Origin: Symbiodinium kawagutii
Lineage: Eukaryota; Sar; Dinophyceae; Suessiales; Symbiodiniaceae
Reading direction: 5' to 3'
Assembly (NCBI GenBank): GCA_009767595.1
Contig: VSDK01023990.1
Span: forward strand, 218,305 to 282,304
DNA: 64,000 nucleotides
A model generated the notes under the pieces. The model was not told where the DNA came from. It searched no databases and saw nothing but the letters and a program-made list of their open reading frames with translations. Made by a program: the position numbers and the translations under genes. Positions 12,138-23,700 of the stretch are shown here, piece by piece (the stretch's first letter is position 1; every line of letters starts with the position of its first letter).

Positions 12138-12334
12138 TGTGAATGTGTGCCTATCGACCATTCAGTTGTGTCACGTCATGTGATGCATGTGCAATTCCAT
12201 ATGCGAACGGCATTCCGCCGTTGGGCTCGAAGGGCCCTTGAGCTGCCATCTACTGGCACGACACCTAGAAAAACCCCCGCGTGCGCTTGCCGCTGTGCTG
12301 TGTGTGGACTTCGGGAACCACCACCACGTTTGCA
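12138..12334 (+). repeat. 5' long terminal repeat
   Basis: 197 bp, TG...CA. It reads as identical to 27289-27485 along its whole length. It is short for an LTR and shows no obvious TATA box. It should carry the promoter and the R/U5 region for the genomic RNA. A 60-codon open frame inside it occurs in both LTRs and is not considered a gene. Confidence 0.95.
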
Positions 12335-12335
12335 T

Positions 12336-12346
12336 TGGTAGCGGAG
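12336..12346 (+). promoter_or_regulatory. Primer binding site, initiator tRNA-Met type
   Basis: One base after the LTR the sequence reads TGGTAGCGGAG. TGG pairs with the tRNA CCA end, T with the discriminator A, and AGCGGAG with the 3' half of an acceptor stem. The tRNA would begin AGCGGAG, with an A1-U72 pair typical of eukaryotic initiator tRNA-Met. The animal initiator PBS begins TGGTAGCAGAG, one base different. Priming by that tRNA is an inference from this match. Confidence 0.75.
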
Positions 12347-12459
12347 CTCTTCACGATCCTGTTGGCCCGCGACCTGTACCACTGCCTACATCATTGTCCC
12401 CGTGGACGCATTGATCTCTGTGGCCGAGGGTGTGAACTTCTCGGAGCCGGAGGACTACC
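12347..12459 (+). other. Copia leader between PBS and gag
   Basis: 113 bp, GC-rich, without an ORF of its own. It probably holds the packaging and dimerisation signals; nothing specific can be identified. Confidence 0.5.
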
Positions 12460-13116
12460 ATGGGAGGACCAAACACACCCAGTGGCAGTGAAGCCGCCAA
12501 TGGAAATGGCGGAGGAAAAGGATCGAATGGACCTCGTCCTGGCTTGGATAGTGGATTGGCCAAGGCGTGCCCGAAAGCTGAAGGTCTTACCCAGAAGACG
12601 TACCGCAGCTATCGGAGACGCCTGACCCTGTTTTCCAAGCAATGCCATCGACGAGGCCGAGACACAGCAGTGGAAGGAGCGTTCCTGGCCATCAGTCTTC
12701 TCAGCGACGCTGCTTGGGAAGCAACCGAACAGCTCGATCTGGATGGCATTGAGAACGCCGCCGAACCATTTAAGCCTGTGTTCAGCCTCCTTGACCAGCT
12801 CTACCAGTACGAGGACTTGGTCGAGGTGCCCAATCGCTGTGAAGAGTTCTTTCAAGAGTTTGGGAGACAAAAGAATGAGGAGATGCAGGGATACCTCATC
12901 AGACATGCCACCATGATGAAGAAGATGACCGAGGTGAAGGTGGAGATCCCTCCACTCCTTGCTGGGTGGCACCTCTTGACAAGGTCTGGAGTTCCGAAGT
13001 GGACTCATGTCCAAGTCAAGGCCCTATGCGGTGGAGATCTGAAGTACGAGGACGTCGCCAAGGCGCTCACCCAGAGCTTCCAAAAGACCCTTGTTCCTCC
13101 AAGGGTCTTTTCATGA
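12460..13116 (+). CDS. gag: Gag capsid region of the Copia element, 3' end replaced by inserted DNA
   Basis: 218 codons from an ATG in a good context (ACCATGG). The N-terminus is Gly/Asn-rich (residues 1-30), followed by a largely helical body with a run of Leu/Phe-rich helices typical of Copia Gag. True Gag codons stop at about 13069 (residue 203). The last ~15 residues and the TGA are read from the foldback element. No CCHC zinc knuckle is visible here; a Gly/Lys-rich basic stretch early in the downstream frame may do the nucleic-acid binding. As it stands, Gag is physically separated from Pol by 7.65 kb, so this copy is probably non-autonomous. Confidence 0.88.
   Translation: MGGPNTPSGSEAANGNGGGKGSNGPRPGLDSGLAKACPKAEGLTQKTYRSYRRRLTLFSKQCHRRGRDTAVEGAFLAISLLSDAAWEATEQLDLDGIENAAEPFKPVFSLLDQLYQYEDLVEVPNRCEEFFQEFGRQKNEEMQGYLIRHATMMKKMTEVKVEIPPLLAGWHLLTRSGVPKWTHVQVKALCGGDLKYEDVAKALTQSFQKTLVPPRVFS
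13082..13111. other. Subterminal hairpin of the foldback element
   Basis: AAAAGACCCTT (13082-13092) and AAGGGTCTTTT (13101-13111) form a perfect 11-bp stem around an 8-base loop. It starts inside the terminal inverted repeat. At the other end the hairpin differs: TGTAAG (20679-20684) pairs with CTTACA (20696-20701). Subterminal hairpins of this kind are common where a transposase recognises folded single-strand ends; that role is inference. Confidence 0.6.
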
Positions 13117-14056
13117 AGAGTCTTTTCGTTCTTGAAATAAGAGTCTTTTTCTGTCTGAAATTAAGAGTCTTTTCGTTTCAAGATTTGATGATATAAAATG
13201 TTTGCAGGAAAATTGTATGTGAAATTTGATTTTGAAGATATTGTTTGTTTGTGAAATTGATTTTCTTTACAAATTTTTTTTGCTACAAGAAAACAATTGA
13301 AGATGGAAGGCTGGATGGATTTTCTAAAAATCAATAATCATTTCTCACAACAATTTGAAATGTATACTTTTATTTTAGAAGTTTGAGATGGATATTGTGG
13401 AAATCTATATGGAGGGAGGTGTGAGGGTATGGAAGGATGGATGGCAAATTAAATCAATTATTGCAAAAAAAAAATCTATACAAATTGATATATCTGAAAA
13501 ATATGAAATCAAAAGGACAAGAGCAAAAAAAATAATTAGAATTGGTGGCAAAGTCTGCATGAACTTGTTCAGAGGGGAGGATGGGAGGAATATATATATA
13601 TAAATATAAATAAGCTCAGAGTGGAGGATGGGAAAAAATATAAAAATATATATATATATATATAAATTCTAAAATGAAACCAACTCTCATAATATATAAT
13701 TCAAGATTTTGTATGATTAATTTTTCACCTAAAACAGCACCAACTCAACAAATCAACAAATCAACGAATGAGTATATATAGATTTATTGATATTTATGCA
13801 CATGTACATGGATATTTGTGTAAATATATATTTAAATAAATATGTAAATATTGATATTTACATATATATGTTTTATTTTGTATATACATGTACACAAATA
13901 CACACACAGATATTTATATATATATATATATATGCATGTAGGCAATAGACATATGAAGGATATCTTGTAAATGGCATGTACTGATTGGCTGAACAAATAT
14001 TGAATATGATGACATGGATGAATGATGCAAACATGGTGCAATTCCTTTTTTTATTT

Positions 14057-14734
14057 TTTATTCTAATAGTATCAAGTATTATAAACTACAATGATATGAA
14101 AAAACCAAAAAATATTTTTTTTGAAAAAAATACATTTTTTGAAATAGATTTTTCAAAAATTATTTTGAATTAAAAATGAATATGTTTTAATTTAAATATT
14201 TTAAATTCATCAAATCTAAATTGAATCTAATTATATATATTTTTTGTAAATGAAAAAAATCAATTTAATACTTTATTTTAAATATTTTTTTCATGACAAA
14301 AATTCAATAAAATAAATAACAATAAATATTTTGTTTTCATTGAACAATATTCATTTATTCATATACATTTCTTTTTGAATTTAAAATATGTTTTAATATA
14401 TTGATAACTTTAAATTTAAATTTATCATAGATATTATTTTATGGAAAAGATATTTCATATTTATTTAATCAATATATTTTTTTATTCAAAAAAAAATAGA
14501 TATTTAAAATATAATTCCACAATTTTTTGATCATTATATTCATTAATTCAACAGTTAATAAAACTAAGAAATAAATCCAATCCAAACAATATGAAAAGCA
14601 CAATATATAAATACAAATGTATAATTCGTTTTTTTACATATTTTTTTTATTAATTATGTTGTTTTAAATTAATGATTAGTTTTGAAAAATATATTACTAA
14701 ATCAAAAAAAATTAAATGTTAGATTTTTGAATAT
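14057..14734 (+). repeat. Outer AT-rich arm of the giant inverted repeat (left)
   Basis: Non-satellite AT-rich sequence that reappears as its reverse complement at about 19326-20190. Examples are ATTCTAATAGTATCAAGTAT here versus ATACTTGATACTATTAGAAT-like text near 20165-20185, and AATCCAAACAATATGAAAAG here against its complement near 19650. The right arm carries an extra stretch of roughly 190 bp around 19440-19600, so the arms have diverged by indels. Confidence 0.85.
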
Positions 14735-16622
14735 TAATGATTAAGATTTTGAAATGGATATAGCTTCAGATTTTGAAATGGATATGCATTAAGATTTGAA
14801 AAAGGAAATAACTTAAAATTTGAAAAATGAAAATAATTTAAAATTTTAAAATGGAAATAACTTAAAATTTTAAGATGGAAATAACTGAAAATTTTGAAAT
14901 GGAAATAACTTAAGATTTTGAAATGGGAAAAACTTAAGATTCTGGAATGGATATGCATTAAGATTTTCAAATGTGAATAGCTTAAGATTTTGACATGGAT
15001 ACCGCTTAAGATTTCAATATGGATATAGCCTAAGATTTTAAAATGGAAATAGCCTAAAATTTGAAAAATGGATATAGCTTAAGATTTTAAAGTGGAAATA
15101 ACCCAAGATTTTAAAATGGAAATGGCTCAAAATTTGAAAATGGATATAGCTTAAGATTTTGAAATGGATATAGCTTAAGATTTTAAAATCGATATAGCTT
15201 AAAATTTTGAGAAATGGATATAGCTTAAAATTTTAAATGGAAATAACTTAAGATTTTGAAATGGATATAGCTTAAGATTGGAAAATGGATATAGCTTAAG
15301 ATTTCGAAATGGATATATATTACGATTTTAAAATGTGAATGGCTTAAAATTTTGAAATGAATATAGCTTAAAATTTTTAAAAAGGTATAGCTTAAGATTT
15401 TAAAATGGATATAGCTTAAGATTAAAATGGAAATGACTGGCAATTTTGAAAAAAGGATATAGCTTAAGATTTTCAAATGGATATAGCTTAAGATTTAAAA
15501 TGGATATAGCTTAAGATTTTAAAATGGAAATAGCTTAAGATTTTAAAATGGATATAAATTTAAATTTTCAAAAAATGAAAAGGTTAAAAGTTTGCAAATG
15601 GATATAGCTTAAGATTTTAAAATGTGAATAGCTTAAGATTTTTAAAATGGATATAGCTTAAGATTTAAAATGGATATAGCTTAAGATTTTCAAATGGATA
15701 TAGCTTAAGATTTTAAAATGGATATGAATTTCAATTTTCAAAAAATGAAAAGCTTAAAAATTTGCAAATGGATATAGCTTAAGATTTTAAAATGGATATG
15801 AATTTCAATTTTCAAAAAATGAAAAGCTTAAAAATTTGCAAATGGATATAGCTTAAGATTTTAAAATGTGAATAGCTTAAGATTTTTAAAATGGAAATAG
15901 CTTAAGATTTAAAATGGAAATAGCTTAAGATTTTAAAATGGAGATGTATTAAGATTTTCAAATGTGAATAGCTTAAGAGTTTGAAATTGATATAGCTTAA
16001 GATTTTTAAAAAGGTATAGCTTAAGATTTTAAAATGGAAATCGCCTAAGATTTTTCAAAAAATGGATATAGCTTAAGACTTTAAAATGGAAATAACCTAA
16101 GATTTTAAAATGGAAATGGCTTCAAATATGGAAATTTGATATAGCTTAAGATTTTGGAATGGATATGCATTAAGATTTTAAAATGGAAATGGCTTAAAAT
16201 TTTGAAATATGGATATAGCTTAAAATTTTAAATGGAAATAACTTAAGATTTTGAAATGGATATAGCTTAAGATTTTAAAATGGAAATAACTTAAGATTTT
16301 TCAAATGGAAAGAACTTAAGATTTTAAAATGTGAATAGCTTAAGATTTTGAAATGGATATAGCTTAAGACTTTTAAATCGGTTTAGCTTAAGATTTTGAA
16401 AAATGGATTTAGCTTAAGATTAAAATGGAAATGACTGACAATTTTGAAAAAAGGATATAGCTTAAGATTTTAAAATGGATATAGCTTAAGATTTAAAATG
16501 GATATAGCTTAAGATTTTAAAATGGATATAGCTTAAGATTTTAAAATGGATATGAATTTCAATTTTCAAAAAATGAAAAGCTTAAAAATTTGCAAATGGA
16601 TATAGCTTAAGATTTTAAAATG
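14735..16622 (+). repeat. Inner satellite arm of the palindrome (left), ~24-bp units
   Basis: Dozens of degenerate units of 22-25 bp with the consensus ATAGCTTAAGATTTTAAAATGG plus GAT. Each has a palindromic CTTAAG core. It ends at an assembly gap (16623-16743). Short open frames here read repeated H-F-K-I-L-S-Y-I on the complement; they are products of the repeat and not genes. Confidence 0.93.
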
Positions 16623-16743
16623 NNNNNNNNNNNNNNNNNNNNNNNNNNNNNNNNNNNNNNNNNNNNNNNNNNNNNNNNNNNNNNNNNNNNNNNNNNNNNN
16701 NNNNNNNNNNNNNNNNNNNNNNNNNNNNNNNNNNNNNNNNNNN
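16623..16743. other. Assembly gap (121 N) near the palindrome centre
   Basis: Unresolved bases at the turn-around of the inverted repeat, where assemblers usually fail. The true length is unknown. Confidence 0.99.
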
Positions 16744-16895
16744 TGATAACAACTGATAACAACTGATAACAACAAATGATAACAACTGATAACAACTCAA
16801 AAAACCATGGTTTTTACATGATAACAACTGATAACAACAAATGATAACAACTGATAACAACTGATAACAACCAATGATAACAACTGATAACAATT
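16744..16895. repeat. TGATAACAAC decamer array, palindrome spacer
   Basis: At least eleven copies of TGATAACAAC in blocks of two or three, separated by short linkers. Between them is the perfect 16-bp palindrome AAAAACCATGGTTTTT (16800-16815). The array lies between the two inverted arms and would form the loop of a folded strand. Confidence 0.9.
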
Positions 16896-16954
16896 AGGTG
16901 AAAATAATCATAGAAAATCTTGAATTATATACTATGTGAGTTGGTTTGATTTTA

Positions 16955-19325
16955 GAATATTTATATCTTAAGCTATTCACATTTGAAAATCTTAATGCAT
17001 ATCCATTCCAAAATCTTAAGCTATTCACAGTTTAAAATCTTAAGCTATTTCCATTTCAAAATCTTAAGTTATTTCCATTTTGAAATCTTAAGTTATTTAC
17101 ATTTTAAAATCTTAAGCTATATCCATTTTTCAAATTTTAAGCTATTTCCATTTTAAAATCTTAATGCATATTCATTCAAAAATCCAAAGCTATATCCATT
17201 TCAAAATCTGAAGCTATATCCATTTTAAAAATCTTAAGCTATTCACCTTTTAAATCTTAAGCTATATCCATTTCAAAATTTTAAGCTATTCATTTTTTGA
17301 AATCTTAATTTATACTTTATCCATTTTAAAATCTTAAGCTATATCCATTTTAAAATCTTAAGCTATATCCATATTGAAATCTTAACTTTTGTCCATTTTA
17401 AAAATCTTAAGCTATTTCCATTTTAAAATCTTAAGCTATATCCATTTTAAAATCTTAAGCTATTTCCATTTTAAAATCTTAAGCTATATCCATTTCGAAA
17501 TCTTAAGCTTTTCACATTTTAAAATTTGAAGCTATTTCCATTTCAAAATCTTAAGTTATTTCCAGTTCAAAATCTTAAGCTATTTCCATTTTAAAATCTT
17601 AAGTTATTTCCATTTTAAAATCTTAAGTTATTTTCATTTTTCAAATTTTAAGCTATTTCCATTTTAAAATCTTAAGCTATATCCATTTCAAAATCTTAAG
17701 CTATATCCATTTCGAAATCTTAAGCTATTTCCATGTTAAAATCTTAAGCTATATCCATTTCAAAATCTTAAGTTATTTCCATTTTAAAATCTTAAGCTAT
17801 TTCCATTTTAAAATCTTAAGTTATTTCCATTTTAAAATTTTAAACTATTTCCATTTTAAAATCTTAAGTTATTTTCATTTTTCAAATTTTAAGCTATTTC
17901 CATTTTAAAATCTTAAGCTATATCCATTCCAAAATCTTAAGCTATATCCATTTTAAAATTTTAAGCCATTTCCATTTTAAAATCTTAGGTTATTTCCATT
18001 TTTAAATCTTAAGCTATATCCATTTTCATAATCTTAGGCTATTTCCATTTTAAAATCTTAGGCTATATCCATTTTGAAAAAATTAGGCTATTTCCATTTT
18101 AAAATCTTAGGCTATATCCATATTGAAATCTTAAGCGGTATCCATGTCAAATTCTTAAGCTATTCACATTTGAAAATCTTAATGCATATCCAGTCCAAAA
18201 TCTTAAGCTATTCCCATTTTAAAATTTTAAGCTATTTCCATTTTAAAATCTTAAGTTATTTTTATTTTTCAAATTTTAAGCTATTTCCATTTTAAAATTT
18301 TAATGCGTATTCATTCCAAAATCTTAATGAAGCTATATCCATTTCAAAATCTGAAGCTATATCCATTTAAAAATTCTTCAGCTATTCACATTTTAAAATC
18401 TTAAGCTATATCCATTTCAAAATTTATAGCTATTCATATTTTAAAATCTTAATTTATATCCATTTTAAAATCTTAAGCTATTTCCATTTTAAAATCTTAA
18501 GCTATATCCATTTCAAAATTTTAAGTTATTTCCATTGTAAAATCTTAAGCTATTTCCATTTTAAAATCTTAAGTTATTTCCATTTTAAAATTTTAAACTA
18601 TTTCCATTTTAAAATCTTAAGCTATACCCATTTAAAAATCTTAAGCTACATCCATTTCAAAATCTAAAGCTATTCACATTTTAAAATCTTAATTTATTTC
18701 CATTTCGAAATCTTAAGCTATATCCATTTTAAAATCTTAAGCTATATCCATTTCAAAATCTTAAGCTATATCCATTTCAAAATCTTAAGTTATTTCCATT
18801 TAACATTTCATGCTATATCCATTTCTCCAAATTTTAACTTATATCCATGTTAAAATCTTAAGTTATATCCATTTTAAAATCTTAAGCTATATCCATTTTC
18901 AAATTTTGAGCCATTTCCATTTTAAAATCTTAAGTTATTTCCATTTTAAAATTTTTAGCTATATCCATTTTTAAAATTTTAGGCTATATCCATATTGAAA
19001 TCTTAAGCGGTATCCATGTCAAAATCTTAAGCTATTCAAATTTGAAAATCTTAATGCATATCCATTCCAAAATCTTAAGCTATTCCCATTTCAAAATTTG
19101 AAGCTATTTCCATTTCAAAATCTCAAGTTATTTCTATTTCAAAATCTTAAGCTATTTCCATTTTAAAATCTTAAGTTATATCCATTTTAAAATTTTAAAC
19201 TATTTCCATTTTAAAATCTTAAGTTATTTCCATTTTTCAAATTTTAAGTTATTTCCATTTTAAAATCTTAATGCATATCCATTCCAAAATCTTAAGCTCT
19301 ATCCATTTCAAAGTCTTAATCATTA
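16955..19325 (-). repeat. Inner satellite arm of the palindrome (right), inverted
   Basis: The same satellite as 14735-16622 read on the other strand: CCATTTTAAAATCTTAAGCT units of 22-25 bp. It is longer than the left arm (about 2.4 kb versus 1.9 kb), so unit number has changed independently since the arms arose. Confidence 0.93.
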
Positions 19326-20190
19326 ATATTCAAAAATCTAACATTTAATTTTTTTTTGATTTAGTAATGTATTTTTCAAAACTAATAATTAATTTAAAAC
19401 ACCATAATTAATAAGAAAAAAATATGTAAAAAAAAATCATTTCAATATTTTTGCTGAAGACAAAAATTCAAATATTGGTGATTAAAAACTATTTGTTATG
19501 TTTAAATTAAAAAAATTATTAAAAAAATATATTTAGATAATGTTTAAATTTAATAATCTAATATAATACAAATATTCACAAAAAATCATTTCTTTACATT
19601 TTTTAGTTTATTCAAAATGAATTTTACATTTGTATTTATATATTGTGCTTTTCATATTGTTTGGATTAGATTTATTTCTTAATTTTATTAACTATTGAAT
19701 TAATGAATATAATGATCAAAAAAATGTGGAATTATATTTTAAATATCTAATATTTTTTGAATAAAAAAATATATTGATTAAATAAATATGAAATATCTAT
19801 TCCATAAAATAATATCTATGATAAATTTAAATTGAAAATTACCAATATATTAACACATATTTTATATTCAAAAAGAAATATATATAAATAAATAAATATT
19901 GTTCAATGAAAACAAGATATTTATTGTTATTTTATTTATCGAATTTTTGTCTTAAAAAAATATTTAAAATAAGTTAATTCAATTAGAATTTCATTTCTAT
20001 TCATTAAAAAAATATAAATAATTATATTTAGTTTATATTTGATGAATTTAAAATATCTAAACTAAATCATTGTCATTTTTTATTCAAAATATTTTTTGAA
20101 AAACTCTATTTAAAAAAATGTATTTTTTTAAAAAAAATGATTTTTTTATCATTGTAGTTTATAATATTTGATACTATTAGAATAAATATT
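19326..20190 (-). repeat. Outer AT-rich arm of the giant inverted repeat (right)
   Basis: Inverted counterpart of 14057-14734. The join to the satellite arm (CTTAATCATTAATATTCAAA) matches the complement of the left join near 14728-14750. Confidence 0.85.
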
Positions 20191-20310
20191 TAAAATACAT
20201 TTTTAAAATGAACAAACATTAATGGAAGGAAGGATGCTTTTATATATATGTATGTAAAAATATAAATGCAATATTGTATATATATGTTCTGAGTTTTAAC
20301 AATCAAAAAA

Positions 20311-20545
20311 CTAAAATGTAAAGTACAGAGTGGAGGATGGGAGGCAAGATTTTGAAAGTTTGCCAATTAAAATCTAAAATGTAAAGTACAGAGTGGAGGA
20401 TGGGAGGCAAGATTTTGAAAGTTTGCCAATTTAAAACTAAAATGTAAAGTACAGAGTGGAGGATGGGAGGCAAGATTTTGAAAGTTTGCCAATTAAAAAC
20501 TAAAATCCAAAGTTCAGTGTGGAGGATGGGAGGCAAGATAATGAA
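20311..20545. repeat. 63-bp tandem repeat, about four copies
   Basis: Units begin CTAAAATGTAAAGTACAGAG at 20311, 20374, 20437 and 20500, exactly 63 bp apart, with the last unit more diverged. The core CAGAGTGGAGGATGGGA also occurs once or twice near 13570-13635 in the same orientation, so this part of the element is direct and not inverted. The minus-strand frame of 85 codons here is the repeat read as 21-residue units. Confidence 0.93.
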
Positions 20546-20709
20546 AAAAAGAAAAATCATCGCAAATAATTCATGTTTTTATCGCAAAAATTAAGAGTCT
20601 TTTTCTCTCTCAAAATAAGAGTCTTTTCGTTCTCAAATTAAGAGTCTTTTTAGTAGTCTTTTTTTGTTGATTTTCTCTTGTAAGGGTATAATGCTCTTAC
20701 AGTAGTCTT

Positions 20710-23700
20710 TTGGAAGCTCTGGGCACTCGGATGTTCGGCGCGGACCACAAGCCGAATGTCAAGGACTTGGTGCGCAGCAACCGAGACGACAACTTCTTCG
20801 AGGAGCCGCTTGACGATGAAGAGGCGTTCTTCTATGATGACGACTATGGCTACGGTGACTGGGAAGAACCGCAGCCTTGGGTCTTTGACGAGGAGACCTT
20901 CTACGAAGATGAGGAGTACCTGGACGACTCCGTTCCCTCGGATCTCGAACAAGCAGCAGACCACACTGAGGAAGCCTTCGTGAATTACATGGAGAGCAGA
21001 CGCCGCATGAAGGAGCTGGCGCTGAGTCGAGGCTTCTATCCTGTGGTTGCGCTGGGGCCTGAGTTGACCGGAGGAGGAAAGTCCGGAGGCAAAGGAAAGG
21101 GATCCGGAAAAGGAAAAGGGAAAGGAAAATCCCGTGGAAAGAGCAAAGGAAAAGGCCAGATGCGGAGGACTCAGGAGAACCGAAGACCCATGTCCGGACT
21201 TCGAAGATATCCTGGGCCTAGCAGTGCGACTTCATCGGCAAGTGGAGGAACCAGTGGATCCGAGACTCGATCAACATTGAGCGGATCCACAGCATCGCAT
21301 GGACCTCGTTTCAAGCGCTACCGAGGCAATGGCGGTGGCATCAAGGAAGTGCCCGAGGAGAACATCGCCATGGTGGAGGAGACAGTCGTGATGCACGACA
21401 TGGTCGAAGAGTGCCACTATGCTGCGACGGATGTTGGAAAGGCCATCATCGACTCGGGTGCGACAAGGACCATCGTCGGAGAGAATGTCTGGAAGAACTG
21501 GGTGGAGTATGCCGCGCAAAGTGGCATGGATCTTCAGTGCACCACTCAGTCGGAGACTCGAGACTTCCGATTTGGCGATGGAGGAGTGGCTAGGTCCAAC
21601 TACCAAGTGGAGTTCATGGCTGGAGTCAAAGGTCACCGAATTTTGATTCAGGCATCGGTGATCGCTGGAAACACTCCCTTCTTGTTGGCGAGGCCTGCAT
21701 TGGAACTTCTGGAGATGAAGCAGAACTACGCCACACATCAGGTGAGTGTGCTGGGATCCGCATTCTTTGAACCGGAACGCGGTCACAAAGGACACTACTT
21801 GCTGGACCTCTTGGAGTACAAGGTCGAACGCGAGGATCCGATATTCTATGCCGTCAACGAGGAGGATGGGAACATCCATGTAGAAGAGAACCCTGAGTTT
21901 CCCATCGTCGACGAGGAAAGGCATTTGGAGTGGAAGATCGAACCCGTCTTGGATGATGCTGCCAAGTTGGATGACAGCGATCTCGTGGACTATGTCGACA
22001 TCGAGGACGCCCAAGCGCTGGTGGAAGATGCTCTGGAAGGTGCGCTTGCAGGACGAACCCTGATGTTTTGGGAGGTGTACGTCGACAGGGGCAACCTGAG
22101 TGACTACCTCAGTGGGTATCCAGATGTCGAAGTTCGTACCTTCGGTTTGCCTGAGTGGGACTTCGAGATCAAGGCACACCGAGATGAGTTTCTTCGACAA
22201 CTTCGACAAGAGAGACCCCACTTCGTTTGGTACGCACCCCCTTGCACCAAATGGAGTCCCATCCAGCGCATCAATATGATCAATCCTGATCGACGAGCTC
22301 GCATCCTCGCTGCCAGAGAACGAGAAGAAGCCAGCCATCTGACTCTTGTGAAGGATGGTTTCTGGGAAGGAAAAGAAGTCGACTGTGGATCGGGATTCGA
22401 ACATCCACATGGTGCAGATTCATGGGTGACGGACACCATCGACCTCATGGGTGGCTACTTTGAATCCGTCACCGATCGATGCAGGACTGGACTGGTTCTG
22501 AAGCATCGTGGCCGAGTCCTGGGAAAAGTCAAGAAGCAGACCAGGATCCGAACTACATCATATGACGTTGCCAAGGCCATGGATCTCCCGTGCATGTGTG
22601 GAGCTGAAGGGCACGTCCAGATGATTGGAAAATCACAGGAGCTGAAGGAGATGCAGAATTATGAGGAAGGATTTGTGAAAGTTGCTGCCGAGGCCATCTA
22701 CAACGACATGGAAGACCGTTGGAGACGTCGAGAGATGGCCAGCATCATGATGACAGAAGAGGTCGAGATGGAGAGAAGCAATCCCAAGAAAGATGAAGAG
22801 GATTTGCAGATTGCCCGAGTGAACACTTCAGCAGCAAAGAGGATAGTGGCAAAGCTGCATCGACAACTTGGGCATCCGAGCAATCAGAAGCTGATCATGG
22901 CTATGAAGGATGCCAAGCTGGCTCAGAACATCATCGACGTGGCCAAAGACTTTACTTGTGCTGCCTGCGAATCCCAGAGAGCACGTTCTTTGCCAAAGCC
23001 TGCTGCTTTGCAGAAGGCCACCTACTTCAATGAGATGATCGAGATGGACACTTTCCACCTCAAATGGGACGACAGCCGCAAGAAAGTCTTCGCCATCATC
23101 GATGCCTACAGCCACTTTGAGACCAATGCGGTGATTGCAAGTGAGTCTTTGGAAGAAGAGCTGGACGTCTTGGAAAAGCAGTGGATTTCCTGGGCTGGCT
23201 TTCCCAAGATCCTCAAGACCGACTCTTCTGGTGCCCACATGTCTGAGTATTTGCAGGAGTGGTGCGATGAGCGCCGGATTAGGCTGATTCTGGTCCCCAA
23301 GGAGGCGCACTATCGCATGGGCACTGTGGAACGTCTGCACTCGGTTCGAAGACAGCAACTCCTGAAGATGAAGTTGGATCTCCCCGAGCTTTCTTTGGAT
23401 CAGGCAGTTCTACATGCTTGTGCCCAACGGAACCGACTTCGGACAGTGTATGGTGCATCCCCGGCTGCGATGGTGTTTGGACACACACCCACCTTTGAAG
23501 GTATCAGTGATGTTCCTCATGGCGTGCGCCCTGACGGCCCAGCTCAACACCTTGCCGATCAGGCCATTCGCCATTCCGCTGCGATGTCCTTCTATGAGGC
23601 CAACCACAGCTACACCATTCGCCGAGCTCTGTTGGCTCGCAGCCGCAAAGACGCCCCTGCTATCACTGTTGGAGACCATGCTTTCTACTGGCGATGGGGC

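Larger units (their letters stand above)
13070..20723. mobile_element. Foldback-like transposable element nested in gag
   Basis: 7654 bp, very AT-rich, bounded by a perfect 19-bp inverted repeat (CCCAGAGCTTCCAAAAGAC at 13070-13088; its complement at 20705-20723). CA occurs outside each end (13068-13069 and 20724-20725). Precise loss of the insert plus one CA (7656 bp, divisible by 3) gives GCGCTCACTCGGATG and one continuous gag-pol frame. Inside lie, in order: direct repeats containing AAGAGTCTTTT, an AT-rich arm, a satellite arm, a gap and spacer, the inverted satellite arm, the inverted AT-rich arm, a 63-bp tandem array and AAGAGTCTTTT repeats again. No transposase-like frame is seen, so it would need a helper. 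The architecture (long inverted arms made of short tandem units) recalls Drosophila FB elements, but the apparent 2-bp duplication does not match FB. Confidence 0.85.

Noticed and set aside
12147..12341. 64-codon frame in each LTR
   Set aside because: Present in both LTRs because they are identical; no similarity or start context suggesting a protein.
14735..19325. Short frames in the satellite arms such as HFKILSYI repeats
   Set aside because: Direct products of the 24-bp unit and present in many registers.
13070..20723. The foldback as an intron (introner) of gag
   Set aside because: Ends are CCC...GGG with CA flanks; no GT, GC or GA donor or AG acceptor lies where splicing would restore the frame.
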